From NCBI RefSeq assembly GCF_000523235.1, contig NZ_CP006850.1:4340001-4404000 (forward strand): DNA of 64,000 nucleotides, read 5' to 3'. The notes beneath the pieces are model-generated. The model saw only the letters and a list, made by a program, of their open reading frames with translations. It did not search any database and was not told the DNA's origin. The translations under genes were made by a program, and so were the position numbers. Position 1 is the stretch's first letter. Each line of letters begins with the position of its first letter. Shown piece by piece: positions 15,532-23,900 of this stretch. Source of the DNA: Nocardia nova SH22a. Its GTDB lineage: Bacteria > Actinomycetota > Actinomycetes > Mycobacteriales > Mycobacteriaceae.

Positions 15532-17150
15532 CGCTTCTGCTCCTCGAGGAGACGAACGGTGGAGATGTCGCGGCGCCCGGTCAGCGACACCAATTCGCAG
15601 AGAGATTCCAGGCATTCGGCGCGATCGCGGGCCTGCGCGAGATCGGCGCCCCACGCGGTGATGCCGTGCCCGGCGATGACGAGCACCGGTGGCGCGTCCG
15701 GGTACGCGCGCAGATGGTGTTCGATCTCGGCGCCGATGCGCGGCACGTCGGCGTGGTTGGCGAAGACCGGGATGTCGATCGTGTCGGCGGTGCCCAGCCC
15801 CTTGATCAGCTCGAACCCGGTGAGGCGCAGACGATCCCCGGCATCCGCCGAGATCGCCGTCGCGTGCGGCGGATGCACGTGGACCACCGCACCCGCATCG
15901 GTGGCCCGGTAGATCGCGGTGTGGATGGCGGTTTCGGCGGAGGGCCGACGTGTCCCGGACACGGGTGCGGAGTCCTCGATCCGGACGCGGACGGTATCGG
16001 CGGAGGTCAGCTCGCCCTTGGACAATCCGCTGCCGGTGATCACCGCAGTGTGCCCGGCGTCCGACACCGAGATATTGCCCGCGGTTCCGGGCATCCATCC
16101 GCGCGTGTACAACTCGCGTGCGATCGCCGCGATCTCACTACCGTGCGCGGCATCGCCGGATGCGTCGGGAGCCGGGGCGATCGGCCCGTTCTCGGTGACC
16201 ACGGCGGTCACCAGATCGGGCGGCGTCACATCGAAGGCCGGATTGAACACGGCGGTCCCGGCCGGGGCGCTGGCATATCCGCCGAACCGGGTGACCTCGT
16301 CGGCGCCGCGCTGCTCGACGACGATCCGGTCACCGGTGGCCGTGGCGGGATCGCGAGTCGATTCGGGGGCCACCACGATGAACGGTATGCCGTGATGACG
16401 AGCGGCCAGGGCCAGCCCGTAGGTGCCGATCTTGTTGGCGACCGAGCCGTCGGCGGTGATCCGGTCGGCGCCGACGATCACACAGTCGACCTGCCCGGTC
16501 GCCATCGCCCAGGCGGCCGCGGAATCGACCGTCAGCCGATGCGGAATTCCGGCCTCGGCCAACTCCCAGGTGGTCAGGCGCGCACCCTGCAGCAGCGGCC
16601 GGGTCTCGTCGACGAGGACGTCGGCGATCGCGTCGCGTTCGTGCAGTACCCGCAGCGCGCCGATCGCGGTACCGACCGCGGTGGTCGCCAGCCGTCCGGT
16701 ATTGCAGTGGGTGAGCATGCGCAGCGGCCGGTCCGGGCACACTCGCTGGACCAGATCGGCGGCGTGGGTCGCGGCGGCCCGATTGACGCGGCCGTCCTCG
16801 GCGAGCATGGCCTGCGCCTCGGCCAGTACCGCCTCCGCGCCCTCGGGCAGTTTCGCCAGCGCCCGGCGCACGCCCCAGGACAGGTTGACAGCGGTGGGCC
16901 GGGCGGCCTCGATCCGGGCGGCCTCCGCCTCGACGCGCGCCGGTTGGCCGGGGTGTGCGCGGGCGGCCAGCGCCACGCCGAACGCACCCGACACCCCGAT
17001 CGCCGGGGCGCCGCGTACAGCGAGCGTGGTGATGGCGTCGATGATCTCGTCGACGGTGCTGAGCCGCAGTTCACGCAGGTCGTGTGGCAGGGCGCGCTGG
17101 TCGATCGTCACCACGGCGCCGTCGACCCACGTGATCGAACTATCACCCAT
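15528..17150 (-). CDS. mtnAB: Fused methylthioribose-1-P isomerase / methylthioribulose-1-P dehydratase
   Basis: 540 residues joining two consecutive methionine-salvage enzymes. Residues 1 to about 325 are MtnA: RGAPAIG (46-52), catalytic C149 (THCNTG) and D229 (VGADRI), and NKIGTYGLA. Residues about 335-540 are MtnB, a class II aldolase-like zinc dehydratase: GTAGNISV, TGSGLSKGEL, metal ligands H424 and H426 (VVHVHPPH) and H495 (AGHGITAW). A short PAPDASGDAAHGS linker joins them. Both active sites look intact. Methylthioribulose phosphate, the product of the first domain, is the substrate of the second. The stop overlaps mtnD. The ATG has no close ribosome binding site. Confidence 0.93.
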   Translation of the reverse strand: MGDSSITWVDGAVVTIDQRALPHDLRELRLSTVDEIIDAITTLAVRGAPAIGVSGAFGVALAARAHPGQPARVEAEAARIEAARPTAVNLSWGVRRALAKLPEGAEAVLAEAQAMLAEDGRVNRAAATHAADLVQRVCPDRPLRMLTHCNTGRLATTAVGTAIGALRVLHERDAIADVLVDETRPLLQGARLTTWELAEAGIPHRLTVDSAAAWAMATGQVDCVIVGADRITADGSVANKIGTYGLALAARHHGIPFIVVAPESTRDPATATGDRIVVEQRGADEVTRFGGYASAPAGTAVFNPAFDVTPPDLVTAVVTENGPIAPAPDASGDAAHGSEIAAIARELYTRGWMPGTAGNISVSDAGHTAVITGSGLSKGELTSADTVRVRIEDSAPVSGTRRPSAETAIHTAIYRATDAGAVVHVHPPHATAISADAGDRLRLTGFELIKGLGTADTIDIPVFANHADVPRIGAEIEHHLRAYPDAPPVLVIAGHGITAWGADLAQARDRAECLESLCELVSLTGRRDISTVRLLEEQKR

Positions 17151-17522
17151 TTACGCGCACAACCCTCACCACTCGACCGGCTACCTCTCAAACGGTAGCG
17201 AACCAGGGCGCCCCGCCCCGCACCAGGTTTGTCCTCGCCGCGATCCGATCGAGCGGGTGCGGTCACCCGAACGTGGCATCGTACGACGGCACCCTGGAAC
17301 GGCACGGTGTGCATGTTCGCAGTGTCGGCGGTCGGGCGCACCGCCGGTTCGCGAACGGCTTGGCGGTCAACGAATTCGATGCCCGAAATGCCGAAATATG
17401 CTGGTAGCGCCGTTATCCCAGGGCGTGTCCTCCACAGTCGGCCGCACTATCCACAGCCTCCGGTGGACAAGCGTGGAGATCGCATGTTCCACATTGTCGG
17501 CCGCCCTGTGCGAAACCCGGCC
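17151..17522. other. Intergenic gap, no gene seen
   Basis: 372 bp between the mtnAB start and the KasA-like stop. Apart from the small hairpin near the mtnAB start I see no coding-like frame or strong terminator. It must contain the mtnAB promoter. Confidence 0.5.
17180..17199 (-). other. Hairpin in the mtnAB leader
   Basis: GCTACC and GGTAGC form a 6-bp stem with an 8-nt loop about 30 nt before the mtnAB start. It could be part of a 5' regulatory element, but I cannot match the surrounding bases to a known SAM riboswitch. Confidence 0.25.
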
Positions 17523-18767
17523 TCACGCCTGGCCGAATGCGAGCGTGACATTGTGTCCTCCGAATCCGAAGGAATTGCTCAACGCCTGTGCAATTCGCTG
17601 TGGACGCGCGACACCGTGCACGATGTCGAGATCCACCCCCGGGTCCGGATTGTCGAAATTCAGTGTGGGAGGCACGGTCTGATCCCGCAGTGTGCACAAG
17701 GTGAGGATCGCCTCCAGCGCACCCACCGCGCCGATGGAATGCCCGAGTGCGGATTTCGGCGCGTACACCGACGCGTGCTTCGCCACGGCCGCAATGGCGT
17801 TGGCCTCCGACGCGTCGCCGACCGGTGTGGAGGTGGCGTGCGCGTCGATGTGATCGATATCGGCCGAGGTCAGCCCGGCGGCGGCGATCGCCTTGCGCAT
17901 CGCGCGGGCCGCACCGGCGCCCTCGGGTTCGGTACCGGTGATGTGGTAGCCGTCGGAAGTGATTCCCGCACCGAGGATCCGGCCGTGCACCGCGGCTCCG
18001 CGCGCCCGCGCGAACTCCTCCGATTCCAGCACCAGCAGCGCACCCGCCTCGCCGAAGACGAATCCGTCGCGGTCGCGATCGAACGGCCGCGACGCCAGGC
18101 CGGGTTCGTCGTTGCGGGTACTCATCGCCCGCATCATCGCGAAGCTCGCGATCGGCACGGCCTCGATATAGCCCTCGACCCCACCGGCGATCACCACATC
18201 CGCCTCACCACTGCGAATCAGCCGCCAGGCGTGCGCGATCGCCTCGGCCCCCGACGAACACGCCGAAGTCGGTGCGTAAACCCCTGCCTTGGCGCCGAAT
18301 TCGAGCCCGACCCGCGCGGCCGGTCCGTTGGGCATGACCATCGGCACCGTCAGCGGCGGCACCTTGCGATAGCCGCCCTCGCGCATCGCGTCGACCGCGG
18401 TCATGAACGCGTCGCCACCACCGAGTCCGGTGCCGATGGCGACACCCAGCCGCTCGGTGTCCAGCTCCGGCGCCCCGGCCTGCTGCCACACCTGCCGCCC
18501 GAGCACCAGCGCGAGCTGCTGCACATACGAGTGGCGGCGCTGTTCGATGCGGGTCAGATGTGCGCTCGGCTGCTCGACCAGGCGGCCGCCGATGCGCACC
18601 GGCAGATCGTAGCGGGTCACGAAGTCGTCGGTCAGCGGGCCGATCCCGCTCTTGCCCGCCACCAGCGCGGCCCAGGTGCTGTCGAGATCCGGGCCCAGGC
18701 AGGTGGTCGCCGCCATCGCGGTGACGACCACATCCCGCGGAGTTTGTGTAGCAGTCGGTACACTCAT
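17523..18767 (-). CDS. Beta-ketoacyl-ACP synthase, KasA/KasB-like
   Basis: 414 residues, thiolase fold. The catalytic triad is visible: C170 ([10 protein letters not shown]), H310 ([14 protein letters not shown]) and H343 ([11 protein letters not shown]). Long stretches match mycobacterial KasA, for example [29 protein letters not shown] and [10 protein letters not shown]. KasA and KasB elongate meromycolate chains in FAS-II. It stands alone here, not beside acpM or accD genes, and is divergent from a TetR gene with only 39 bp between starts. It may therefore be a regulated paralogue serving another lipid. Confidence 0.9.
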   Translation of the reverse strand: MSVPTATQTPRDVVVTAMAATTCLGPDLDSTWAALVAGKSGIGPLTDDFVTRYDLPVRIGGRLVEQPSAHLTRIEQRRHSYVQQLALVLGRQVWQQAGAPELDTERLGVAIGTGLGGGDAFMTAVDAMREGGYRKVPPLTVPMVMPNGPAARVGLEFGAKAGVYAPTSACSSGAEAIAHAWRLIRSGEADVVIAGGVEGYIEAVPIASFAMMRAMSTRNDEPGLASRPFDRDRDGFVFGEAGALLVLESEEFARARGAAVHGRILGAGITSDGYHITGTEPEGAGAARAMRKAIAAAGLTSADIDHIDAHATSTPVGDASEANAIAAVAKHASVYAPKSALGHSIGAVGALEAILTLCTLRDQTVPPTLNFDNPDPGVDLDIVHGVARPQRIAQALSNSFGFGGHNVTLAFGQA

Positions 18768-18783
18768 GATGACAGGAATACCC

Positions 18784-18797
18784 GTAGCGAACGCTAC
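18784..18797. promoter_or_regulatory. Operator between KasA-like gene and TetR gene
   Basis: GTAGCG-AA-CGCTAC, a perfect 6-bp-arm palindrome, fills the centre of the 39-bp intergenic region. It overlaps a -10-like TACAGT (18795-18800) placed 6 nt before the TetR GTG, so binding would block that leaderless promoter. Confidence 0.55.
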
Positions 18798-18806
18798 AGT
18801 CAATAC

Positions 18807-19385
18807 GTGCCTCGACCCCTGGACCAGGCCCGGCGCGCGGAACTACTCGCCGGAGTCATCGCCTACATCGGCGAATACGGCCTGACCGAACTGTCCCTGC
18901 GCCCGCTGGCGGAGTATCTGGGAACCAGTTCGCGGATGCTGATCCACTATTTCGGCACCAAGGAGGCCATGCTCGTCGCCGCCCTCGAAACGCAGCGCCC
19001 GGATATCCCGGCCATGTTCGCCGACGTGCCGGACCTGCTGACGCTGCGGCGGCGACTCATCGAATCCTTCTCGGTGAACACCACCACCGAATGGGTCGCC
19101 AGCACCCGCGTCCTGCACCAGGTCCTCGGCGTCGCCACCATCCCCGGTAGCCCGTTCCGGTCCTACGGCCAGGACGCGGTGCACGTGCTGATCTCGGCAC
19201 TGACCGACGTGCTGCGGAGTTTCGATCCCACCGTGCCGGACCCGGAATCGACCGCGACACTGCTGGTGTCGGGCGTCCGCGGATTGCTGCAGGACCGATT
19301 CGTCACCGGCGACACCGCGCGGGTCTCCCGTGCCGCGCGACTGTTGATCACGCAGTCACTGCCCCTGCCGGATGCGGACCGCTGA
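18807..19385 (+). CDS. TetR-family regulator divergent from KasA-like gene
   Basis: 192 residues, GTG start at 18807. The helix-turn-helix is [41 protein letters not shown] without gaps relative to TetR proteins. The C-terminal domain is helical and may bind a ligand. Given the shared 39-bp promoter region with a palindrome, it most likely controls the KasA-like synthase and itself. The inducer may be a lipid intermediate, which is inference. Confidence 0.87.
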   Translation: MPRPLDQARRAELLAGVIAYIGEYGLTELSLRPLAEYLGTSSRMLIHYFGTKEAMLVAALETQRPDIPAMFADVPDLLTLRRRLIESFSVNTTTEWVASTRVLHQVLGVATIPGSPFRSYGQDAVHVLISALTDVLRSFDPTVPDPESTATLLVSGVRGLLQDRFVTGDTARVSRAARLLITQSLPLPDADR

Positions 19386-19433
19386 GCGAACCACGAATAC
19401 CGCTCATGGAACAGGTTTCAGTATTGTGGCCCC

Positions 19434-19874
19434 ATGGCATTCGAGATCGATGAGACCGTAGAAATCGACGCACCCGTCGACGTGGTGTGGGAGGTGCTGA
19501 CCGATCTCGGCAGTTACGGCGAGTGGAATCCCTTCGTCACCGAGTGCCACAGCACGCTGACCCCAGGCGATCCGATCGAGATGCTGGTCGTTCTCGGCGG
19601 CCCGAAACCGCGTAAGCAGCGCGAATACATCCGGACCAACACTCCCGGAATCGAATTCAGCTACAGCATGAAGCCCGTTCCCCTCGGCGCGCTGCACAGT
19701 CGGCGATCGCACACCCTGACACCGCTCGACGGCGGCCGCTGCCGGTACCGCTCGCACTTCGAGCTGGGCGGATGGCTGCAGCCGGTGGTCAGCGGATCGA
19801 TGGGCAAGGCCCTGCACACCGGCTTCGGCGGGATGACGGCGGCGGTGAAGGAGCGCGCCGAGAAGCTGCGCTGA
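19434..19874 (+). CDS. SRPBCC (START-like) domain protein
   Basis: 146 residues. The START/polyketide-cyclase fold is indicated by the opening EIDETVEIDAPVDVVWEVLTD, then YGEWNPFV, and a long C-terminal helix ending KERAEKLR. These cup-shaped proteins bind hydrophobic ligands. No catalytic residues stand out. It has no signal peptide and no obvious operon partner. Confidence 0.85.
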   Translation: MAFEIDETVEIDAPVDVVWEVLTDLGSYGEWNPFVTECHSTLTPGDPIEMLVVLGGPKPRKQREYIRTNTPGIEFSYSMKPVPLGALHSRRSHTLTPLDGGRCRYRSHFELGGWLQPVVSGSMGKALHTGFGGMTAAVKERAEKLR

Positions 19875-19891
19875 TCGAACCTCGAGCCGAA

Positions 19892-20179
19892 TCAGGCTTC
19901 GAACGGAATCACGTTACCGGCCGCGTCGCGCTCGCCGCGGCCGGTGTCGATGGCGGCGACGAGTTCGGCGACATCGGACCAGGTGCGCGCGGGATCGCCG
20001 TCGAGATTGCCGATGTGGTACCAGGTTTCGGTCGCCCGGTAGCGCACCAGCCCCCTGCCCTGCTCATCGACCATGACATCGAGATCACCGGACACCGTCC
20101 CCTCCTCGTCGGTCATGACGGCGGCCCTACCGGTGATCTCGATGATGTCGGCTATTTGAATTCTCCTCTGTGAACGCAA
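19892..20179 (-). CDS. Conserved small hypothetical protein
   Basis: Up to 95 residues: core ADIIEITGRAAVMTDEEG, VSGDLDVMVDEQGRGLVRYR, WYHIGNLDGDPARTWSDV. I do not recognise a characterised family. The start is uncertain. TTG at 20179 lies inside the upstream nuclease gene without a ribosome binding site. A strong AGAGGAG at the end of that gene is correctly spaced for an ATA codon at 20155, which would overlap the nuclease TAG as ATAG. ATG at 20116 would lose the conserved N-terminus. It is probably co-transcribed with the HNH nuclease. Confidence 0.6.
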   Translation of the reverse strand: MRSQRRIQIADIIEITGRAAVMTDEEGTVSGDLDVMVDEQGRGLVRYRATETWYHIGNLDGDPARTWSDVAELVAAIDTGRGERDAAGNVIPFEA

Positions 20180-20928
20180 TCGTCGACCGCGGTCCGCAAT
20201 GCCTTCTGCTCCGCCTCGTCGATGTTCAGCGCGTACTTTACCTTGATCGAAATATAGCGCTGCACATATTCACAGTGGAACACGCCGGGCGGCAGATAGT
20301 TGGCGGCGTCCTGATCACCCTTCGACCTGTTCGCCGACGGATCGGAGGCGACGAGATTGACGGCGTCGTTGGCGATATTGCGCCGGGTGTCGGTATCGCG
20401 CGACTGCGCGCCGGAACGCCATGCCTCGGCCAGCGGAACGATATGTTCGGCATCGACACCGGCCGGATCGGTGATCCATTTGTAGGGCTTGAGTTTTCCG
20501 GTCTTGGCGTCCAGCACGCCGTAGCGGTCGCGCCAGCCGCCGTCCTTGCCGACCGAGAGTTTGCAGGTGGAGGCGTCGAGGGTGACCGAACCGGTGGCGT
20601 CGCGCAGCATCATCACATCGCGGGTGGTGCATTTGGCGTACTGCGCGAATTTGTCGCCGAATCCGTGTTCGGGAGTGTCCTGATCCCAGTGCGGGAACTT
20701 CTCCCGGCTGTATCCGGTCATGGGCGCTTCCGGCGCCACCACCAGTTTGGCGAGCAGATCGTTGACGTCTTTTCCGGAAAAGGTCGCGGCCGCTGCGGAA
20801 TCGGGTTTCGGATCGGTCGTGGTGTTCTTGCCGTCGAGGAAGCTGTAGGCCACCGCCACGACGACGGCGAGTACGACCGGCGCGAGTACCGCGGCCAGGC
20901 GGCGCAGGCCGCGGGGGGAATTCTTCAT
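20152..20928 (-). CDS. Exported HNH-family nuclease (DUF1524-like)
   Basis: 258 residues. An N-terminal membrane helix (residues about 13-30) works as a signal anchor or signal peptide. The body matches secreted actinobacterial HNH proteins: CTTRDVMMLRD, the catalytic DAEHIVPL (D159, H162), NDAVNLVASDPSANRSKGDQDAA, and a C-terminal FHCEYVQRYISIK. The two Cys pairs could form disulfides, fitting an extracellular location. It probably degrades extracellular nucleic acid; partners and targets are unknown. Confidence 0.85.
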   Translation of the reverse strand: MKNSPRGLRRLAAVLAPVVLAVVVAVAYSFLDGKNTTTDPKPDSAAAATFSGKDVNDLLAKLVVAPEAPMTGYSREKFPHWDQDTPEHGFGDKFAQYAKCTTRDVMMLRDATGSVTLDASTCKLSVGKDGGWRDRYGVLDAKTGKLKPYKWITDPAGVDAEHIVPLAEAWRSGAQSRDTDTRRNIANDAVNLVASDPSANRSKGDQDAANYLPPGVFHCEYVQRYISIKVKYALNIDEAEQKALRTAVDDCVHRGEFK

Positions 20929-21150
20929 CGCCGGGCCCCGATCGGTTCGGCGAATATCGGCCGGGGGCCCCGGTGACGGAATTCGTTGGTATCGAATGCG
21001 ATCCGGGCAAACTTCCGGATCGCGGGGAACGTGTCTGCTTGCCGGCCGCATCCGGGCCGTTCACCACATGTAATTCTCATCGCGCATACAGAGTGACAAC
21101 CGGCACCGGCAAACCGCAAGTGCACCAGCCGTTTCCACAGCCGAAAATCG

Positions 21151-21199
21151 GCGAGACCCGTCCCGGCAGGCCGCGCCGGGCCTTCGGGACGGGTCTCGC
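21151..21199. terminator. Strong hairpin terminator after the NMO gene
   Basis: A 15-bp perfect stem (GCGAGACCCGTCCCG at 21151-21165 with its complement at 21185-21199) contains a second inner AGGCC/GGCCT stem. It lies 14 bp beyond the stop of the minus-strand nitronate-monooxygenase gene. Confidence 0.75.
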
Positions 21200-21212
21200 C
21201 GGACCGCTCGTG

Positions 21213-22331
21213 TCAGCTGTTGAGCTTGTTCAGCCGCTCGCAGGACTCGAGGTATTCCTCCATCAGCCGCTGCATGACATCGGAGGTGCGCTCGATCTTG
21301 TTCATCATGCCGACGACCTGGCCGACCGGGTTGAAGTTGACGTCCTTGGCGGCCTCGGGATACCGATGCCCGCGCTTGACGCCGTCGAGGGCCACCATCA
21401 TCTGCAGCGGCATACCCAGCGGGTCCGGGGTGTCGGCCTGCTCCCAGGCCTCGGTCCAGTCGTTGCGCAGCATGCGGGCCGGCTTACCGGTCCACGCGCG
21501 CGAACGCACGGTGTCGTGGCTGGAGGCGTCGATGTAGGTCTGCATCTGCGCGGGCGGCACATTGGCCTCCTCGACGGTCAGCCAGATCGAACCGGTCCAC
21601 GCGCCCGCGGCGCCCATGGCCATCGCGGCGGCGACCTGACGGCCGTTGCCGATACCACCGGCGGCGAGCACCGGCAGATCGCCGACCGCGTCGATCACCT
21701 GCGGCCACAGCACCAGCGAGGAGATCTCACCGCAGTGACCGCCGCCCTCGGTGCCCTGGCACACCACGAAGTCCAGGCCCGCGCGCTTGTGGTTCATGGC
21801 GTGCTTGACCGAACCGCACAGCGCGCCGATCAACCGGCCGGAATCCTGGACCTTCTTGATGATGTCGTCGGGCGGGGTGCCGAGCGCGTTGGCGACCAGC
21901 TTCGCCTTCGGATGCTTCAGGATCACGTCTACCTGCGGCCCGGCGGTGGTCGCGGTCCAGCCCAGCAGCTGCTCGTGGTGCTCGCCCTCGGGGAGCTTGG
22001 GGACGCCGTGGTCGGCGAGGATCTTCTCCGCGAAATCGCGGTGGCCCTGCGGAACCAGCTTGGCCAGTTCGGCTTCCAGCTGGGCCGGGGTCAGATCGTC
22101 GATGCCCTTGCCCTCGTACTTGGAGGGGATCACCAGATCGACGCCGTACACACCGTGCACATGCTCATCGAGCCAGGCGAGCTCGACCTCCAGTTCCTCG
22201 GCGGTGAAACCGACCGCACCCAGGACGCCGAGACCTCCGGCATTGCTCACCGCGGCGGCGACGTCGCGGCAATGGGTGAAAGCGAAGATGGGTACATCGA
22301 TGCCCAGTCGTTCGCAGATCTCGGTATGCAT
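21213..22331 (-). CDS. Nitronate monooxygenase / 2-nitropropane dioxygenase-family flavoprotein
   Basis: 372 residues, FMN-dependent TIM barrel. Family features include AAAVSNAGGLGVLGAVGF near the N-terminus, DFVVCQGTEGGGHCGE (flavin and catalytic His region), LPVLAAGGIGNGRQVAAAMAMGA (phosphate loop) and GAWTGSIWL. The start MHTEICERLGIDVPIFAFTH and overall sequence resemble the mycobacterial Rv1533-type branch, whose physiological substrate is unknown. True nitronate oxidation is not proven; related enzymes act on enoyl-CoA or steroid intermediates. A perfect KstR-type motif lies 50 bp upstream, and a strong terminator follows. Confidence 0.85.
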   Translation of the reverse strand: MHTEICERLGIDVPIFAFTHCRDVAAAVSNAGGLGVLGAVGFTAEELEVELAWLDEHVHGVYGVDLVIPSKYEGKGIDDLTPAQLEAELAKLVPQGHRDFAEKILADHGVPKLPEGEHHEQLLGWTATTAGPQVDVILKHPKAKLVANALGTPPDDIIKKVQDSGRLIGALCGSVKHAMNHKRAGLDFVVCQGTEGGGHCGEISSLVLWPQVIDAVGDLPVLAAGGIGNGRQVAAAMAMGAAGAWTGSIWLTVEEANVPPAQMQTYIDASSHDTVRSRAWTGKPARMLRNDWTEAWEQADTPDPLGMPLQMMVALDGVKRGHRYPEAAKDVNFNPVGQVVGMMNKIERTSDVMQRLMEEYLESCERLNKLNS

Positions 22332-22380
22332 GGCGGGGTGACTCCTCTGGTCTTCCGGCGCTGGAACTTCGAAACAACAC

Positions 22381-22394
22381 TAGAACACGTTTCA
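22381..22394. promoter_or_regulatory. KstR-type operator
   Basis: TAGAACACGTTTCA matches the mycobacterial KstR consensus TnnAACnnGTTnnA at all fixed positions. It lies 50-63 nt upstream of the nitronate-monooxygenase-like gene. Confidence 0.5.
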
Positions 22395-22513
22395 TATTCA
22401 GACTAGTGTCCGGTCGGCCGGGAATCGAGAGACAACCCGGAAACATGCTTCGATTGGGCGTGATGAGGACACCCCGACCTGCGCTGGAAACGTGTCCGGC
22501 CCGATTTCGGACG

Positions 22514-22535
22514 GGACAACATGTTCTAGTTGTCC
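22514..22535. promoter_or_regulatory. Second KstR-like half-conserved site and inverted repeat
   Basis: GACAACATGTTCTA (22515-22528) matches the KstR pattern except for the first T. The same place carries a 7-bp inverted repeat GGACAAC / GTTGTCC (22514-22520, 22529-22535). It lies in the gap between the thioesterase stop and the monooxygenase-like gene. Confidence 0.35.
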
Positions 22536-22568
22536 GGTGCGTTCGCGGTCGCGCGGAGGCCGCTCGTC

Positions 22569-22952
22569 TCAGCTGTCGCGGGCCCGGGCCAGAAAGTCCT
22601 TGCGGTCCACGACGGTCCGGCGCACGGTGCCGTCGGCCACGAGCACCTCACCGGCGCGGGCCACGACCCGGAAGGTCAGCCGGGCCTCGTCGACCTCGAC
22701 CAGGCGGGCGCACACGGTGAGCGTCGTGCCGGGCAGGCTGGGCCGCCGATGCCGCACCGACACCTCGGTCCCCACCGAGGTCCGCCCGCCCGACAGGGCG
22801 TCGGCGATCGCGCGGACGGTGGCCTCCTCGGCGAGGGCGACGATGCGCGGTGTCGCCAGTACATCCACATCACCGCTGCCGAGGGCCGACGCGGTATCCG
22901 CCGCGGTCACCTCGATGCTGAATTCGGCCTCGAGTCCGGGCTGCAGCTTCAC
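22569..22952 (-). CDS. FlK-like hotdog thioesterase
   Basis: 127 residues, single hotdog domain resembling the fluoroacetyl-CoA thioesterase FlK group: ATPRIVALAEEATVRAI holds the Thr and Glu positions, SVRHRRPSLPGTTLTV the His region, and ADGTVRRTVVDRKDFLAR the C-terminal strand. The family hydrolyses acyl-CoA. Specificity for fluoroacetyl-CoA should not be assumed because many actinobacterial relatives lack that role. It is 24 bp downstream of the LysR gene and probably co-transcribed. Confidence 0.82.
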   Translation of the reverse strand: MKLQPGLEAEFSIEVTAADTASALGSGDVDVLATPRIVALAEEATVRAIADALSGGRTSVGTEVSVRHRRPSLPGTTLTVCARLVEVDEARLTFRVVARAGEVLVADGTVRRTVVDRKDFLARARDS

Positions 22953-22976
22953 ACCGCTACGGTAACTCCGCGCCGG

Positions 22977-23897
22977 TCACCACGACGGTGATGCCGATGC
23001 GTGGAGCGTGTCGGCTATCGGCGTGTCGAGGGCGCCGCGGACCAGTGCGCGGGCGACCGGCGAGCCGGGTTCGGCGCCGGTGACCAAGGCGATGCCCGCG
23101 GTGACCTCGGGGTTGTCCAGTGCCAGCACGCGGATGCCCGGCGGCGGTCTCCAGGTGTGCAACCAGGGCTCGGGGACCAGGCAGGCCCAGCGGCCGGTAC
23201 CCGCGTGCGCGAGCAGCGCCGCCACCGAATCGGTCTCCAGCTGCGGTGTCAGCACCAGGCCGTGCGCGGCGAGCGCCTCGTCGACGATCCGGCGTCCGCG
23301 CATCCCCTTGTGCAGCAGGCACATCGGCAGCTGCACCGCGTCGGCCCAGCCGACGGACTCCGGCGGCCCGGGCAGCAGATCGGCCGCGGCGACCAGCACC
23401 TGCCGCTCCTCGTACAGCGGGGTGAGTACCAGGTCCCGGGTGTCGAGCCCGTCCGGATACACGATCCCGGCATCGAGTTCGAAGCGCCGCAGCCGTTCCA
23501 CGATCCGCTGTGAGCGCAGACTCGTCTCCACCGTCACGCGCACCAGCGGATGGGCCGCGCAGAAGGGATCGGTGAGCAGTGCGACGGTACCGGAGGCGGC
23601 GGGTATCACCCCCAGCCGCAGCTCACCGGTGAGACCGGTCCGCAGCGCGGTGACCTCCTGCTCGAGCGCATCGCGGTCGGCCAGGATCCGCCGCGCCCAC
23701 AACACCAGCCGCTCCCCCTCCGGGGTCAGCCCCTCGAAACTGCGGCCGCGCCGCACCAGCCCCACGCCGAGTTCGCGTTCCAGTTTGCGGATCGCCTCCG
23801 ACAGAGCGGGCTGGGAGACGTAGCAGGCCTGCGCCGCGCGCGCGAAATGACGTTCCCGCGCGAGCGCGACGAAGTATTCGAGCTGACGGAACAGCAT
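22977..23897 (-). CDS. LysR-family transcriptional regulator
   Basis: 306 residues. The LysR helix-turn-helix is clear: LEYFVALARERHFARAAQ, YVSQPALSEAIRKLERELGV, LTPEGERLVLWARRIL. It is followed by a periplasmic-binding-like effector domain. It sits 3 bp after the FUSC permease gene and just before the FlK-like thioesterase on the same strand. Being within the unit and not divergent is less usual for LysR genes. Confidence 0.9.
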   Translation of the reverse strand: MLFRQLEYFVALARERHFARAAQACYVSQPALSEAIRKLERELGVGLVRRGRSFEGLTPEGERLVLWARRILADRDALEQEVTALRTGLTGELRLGVIPAASGTVALLTDPFCAAHPLVRVTVETSLRSQRIVERLRRFELDAGIVYPDGLDTRDLVLTPLYEERQVLVAAADLLPGPPESVGWADAVQLPMCLLHKGMRGRRIVDEALAAHGLVLTPQLETDSVAALLAHAGTGRWACLVPEPWLHTWRPPPGIRVLALDNPEVTAGIALVTGAEPGSPVARALVRGALDTPIADTLHASASPSW

Positions 23898-23900
23898 GAA

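Noticed and set aside
17229..19385. 718-residue plus-strand frame over the KasA-like gene
   Set aside because: It is an antisense frame rich in Arg, His and Pro; the KasA-like synthase has clear catalytic motifs on the other strand. Only the last 193 codons (TetR, from GTG 18807) are real.
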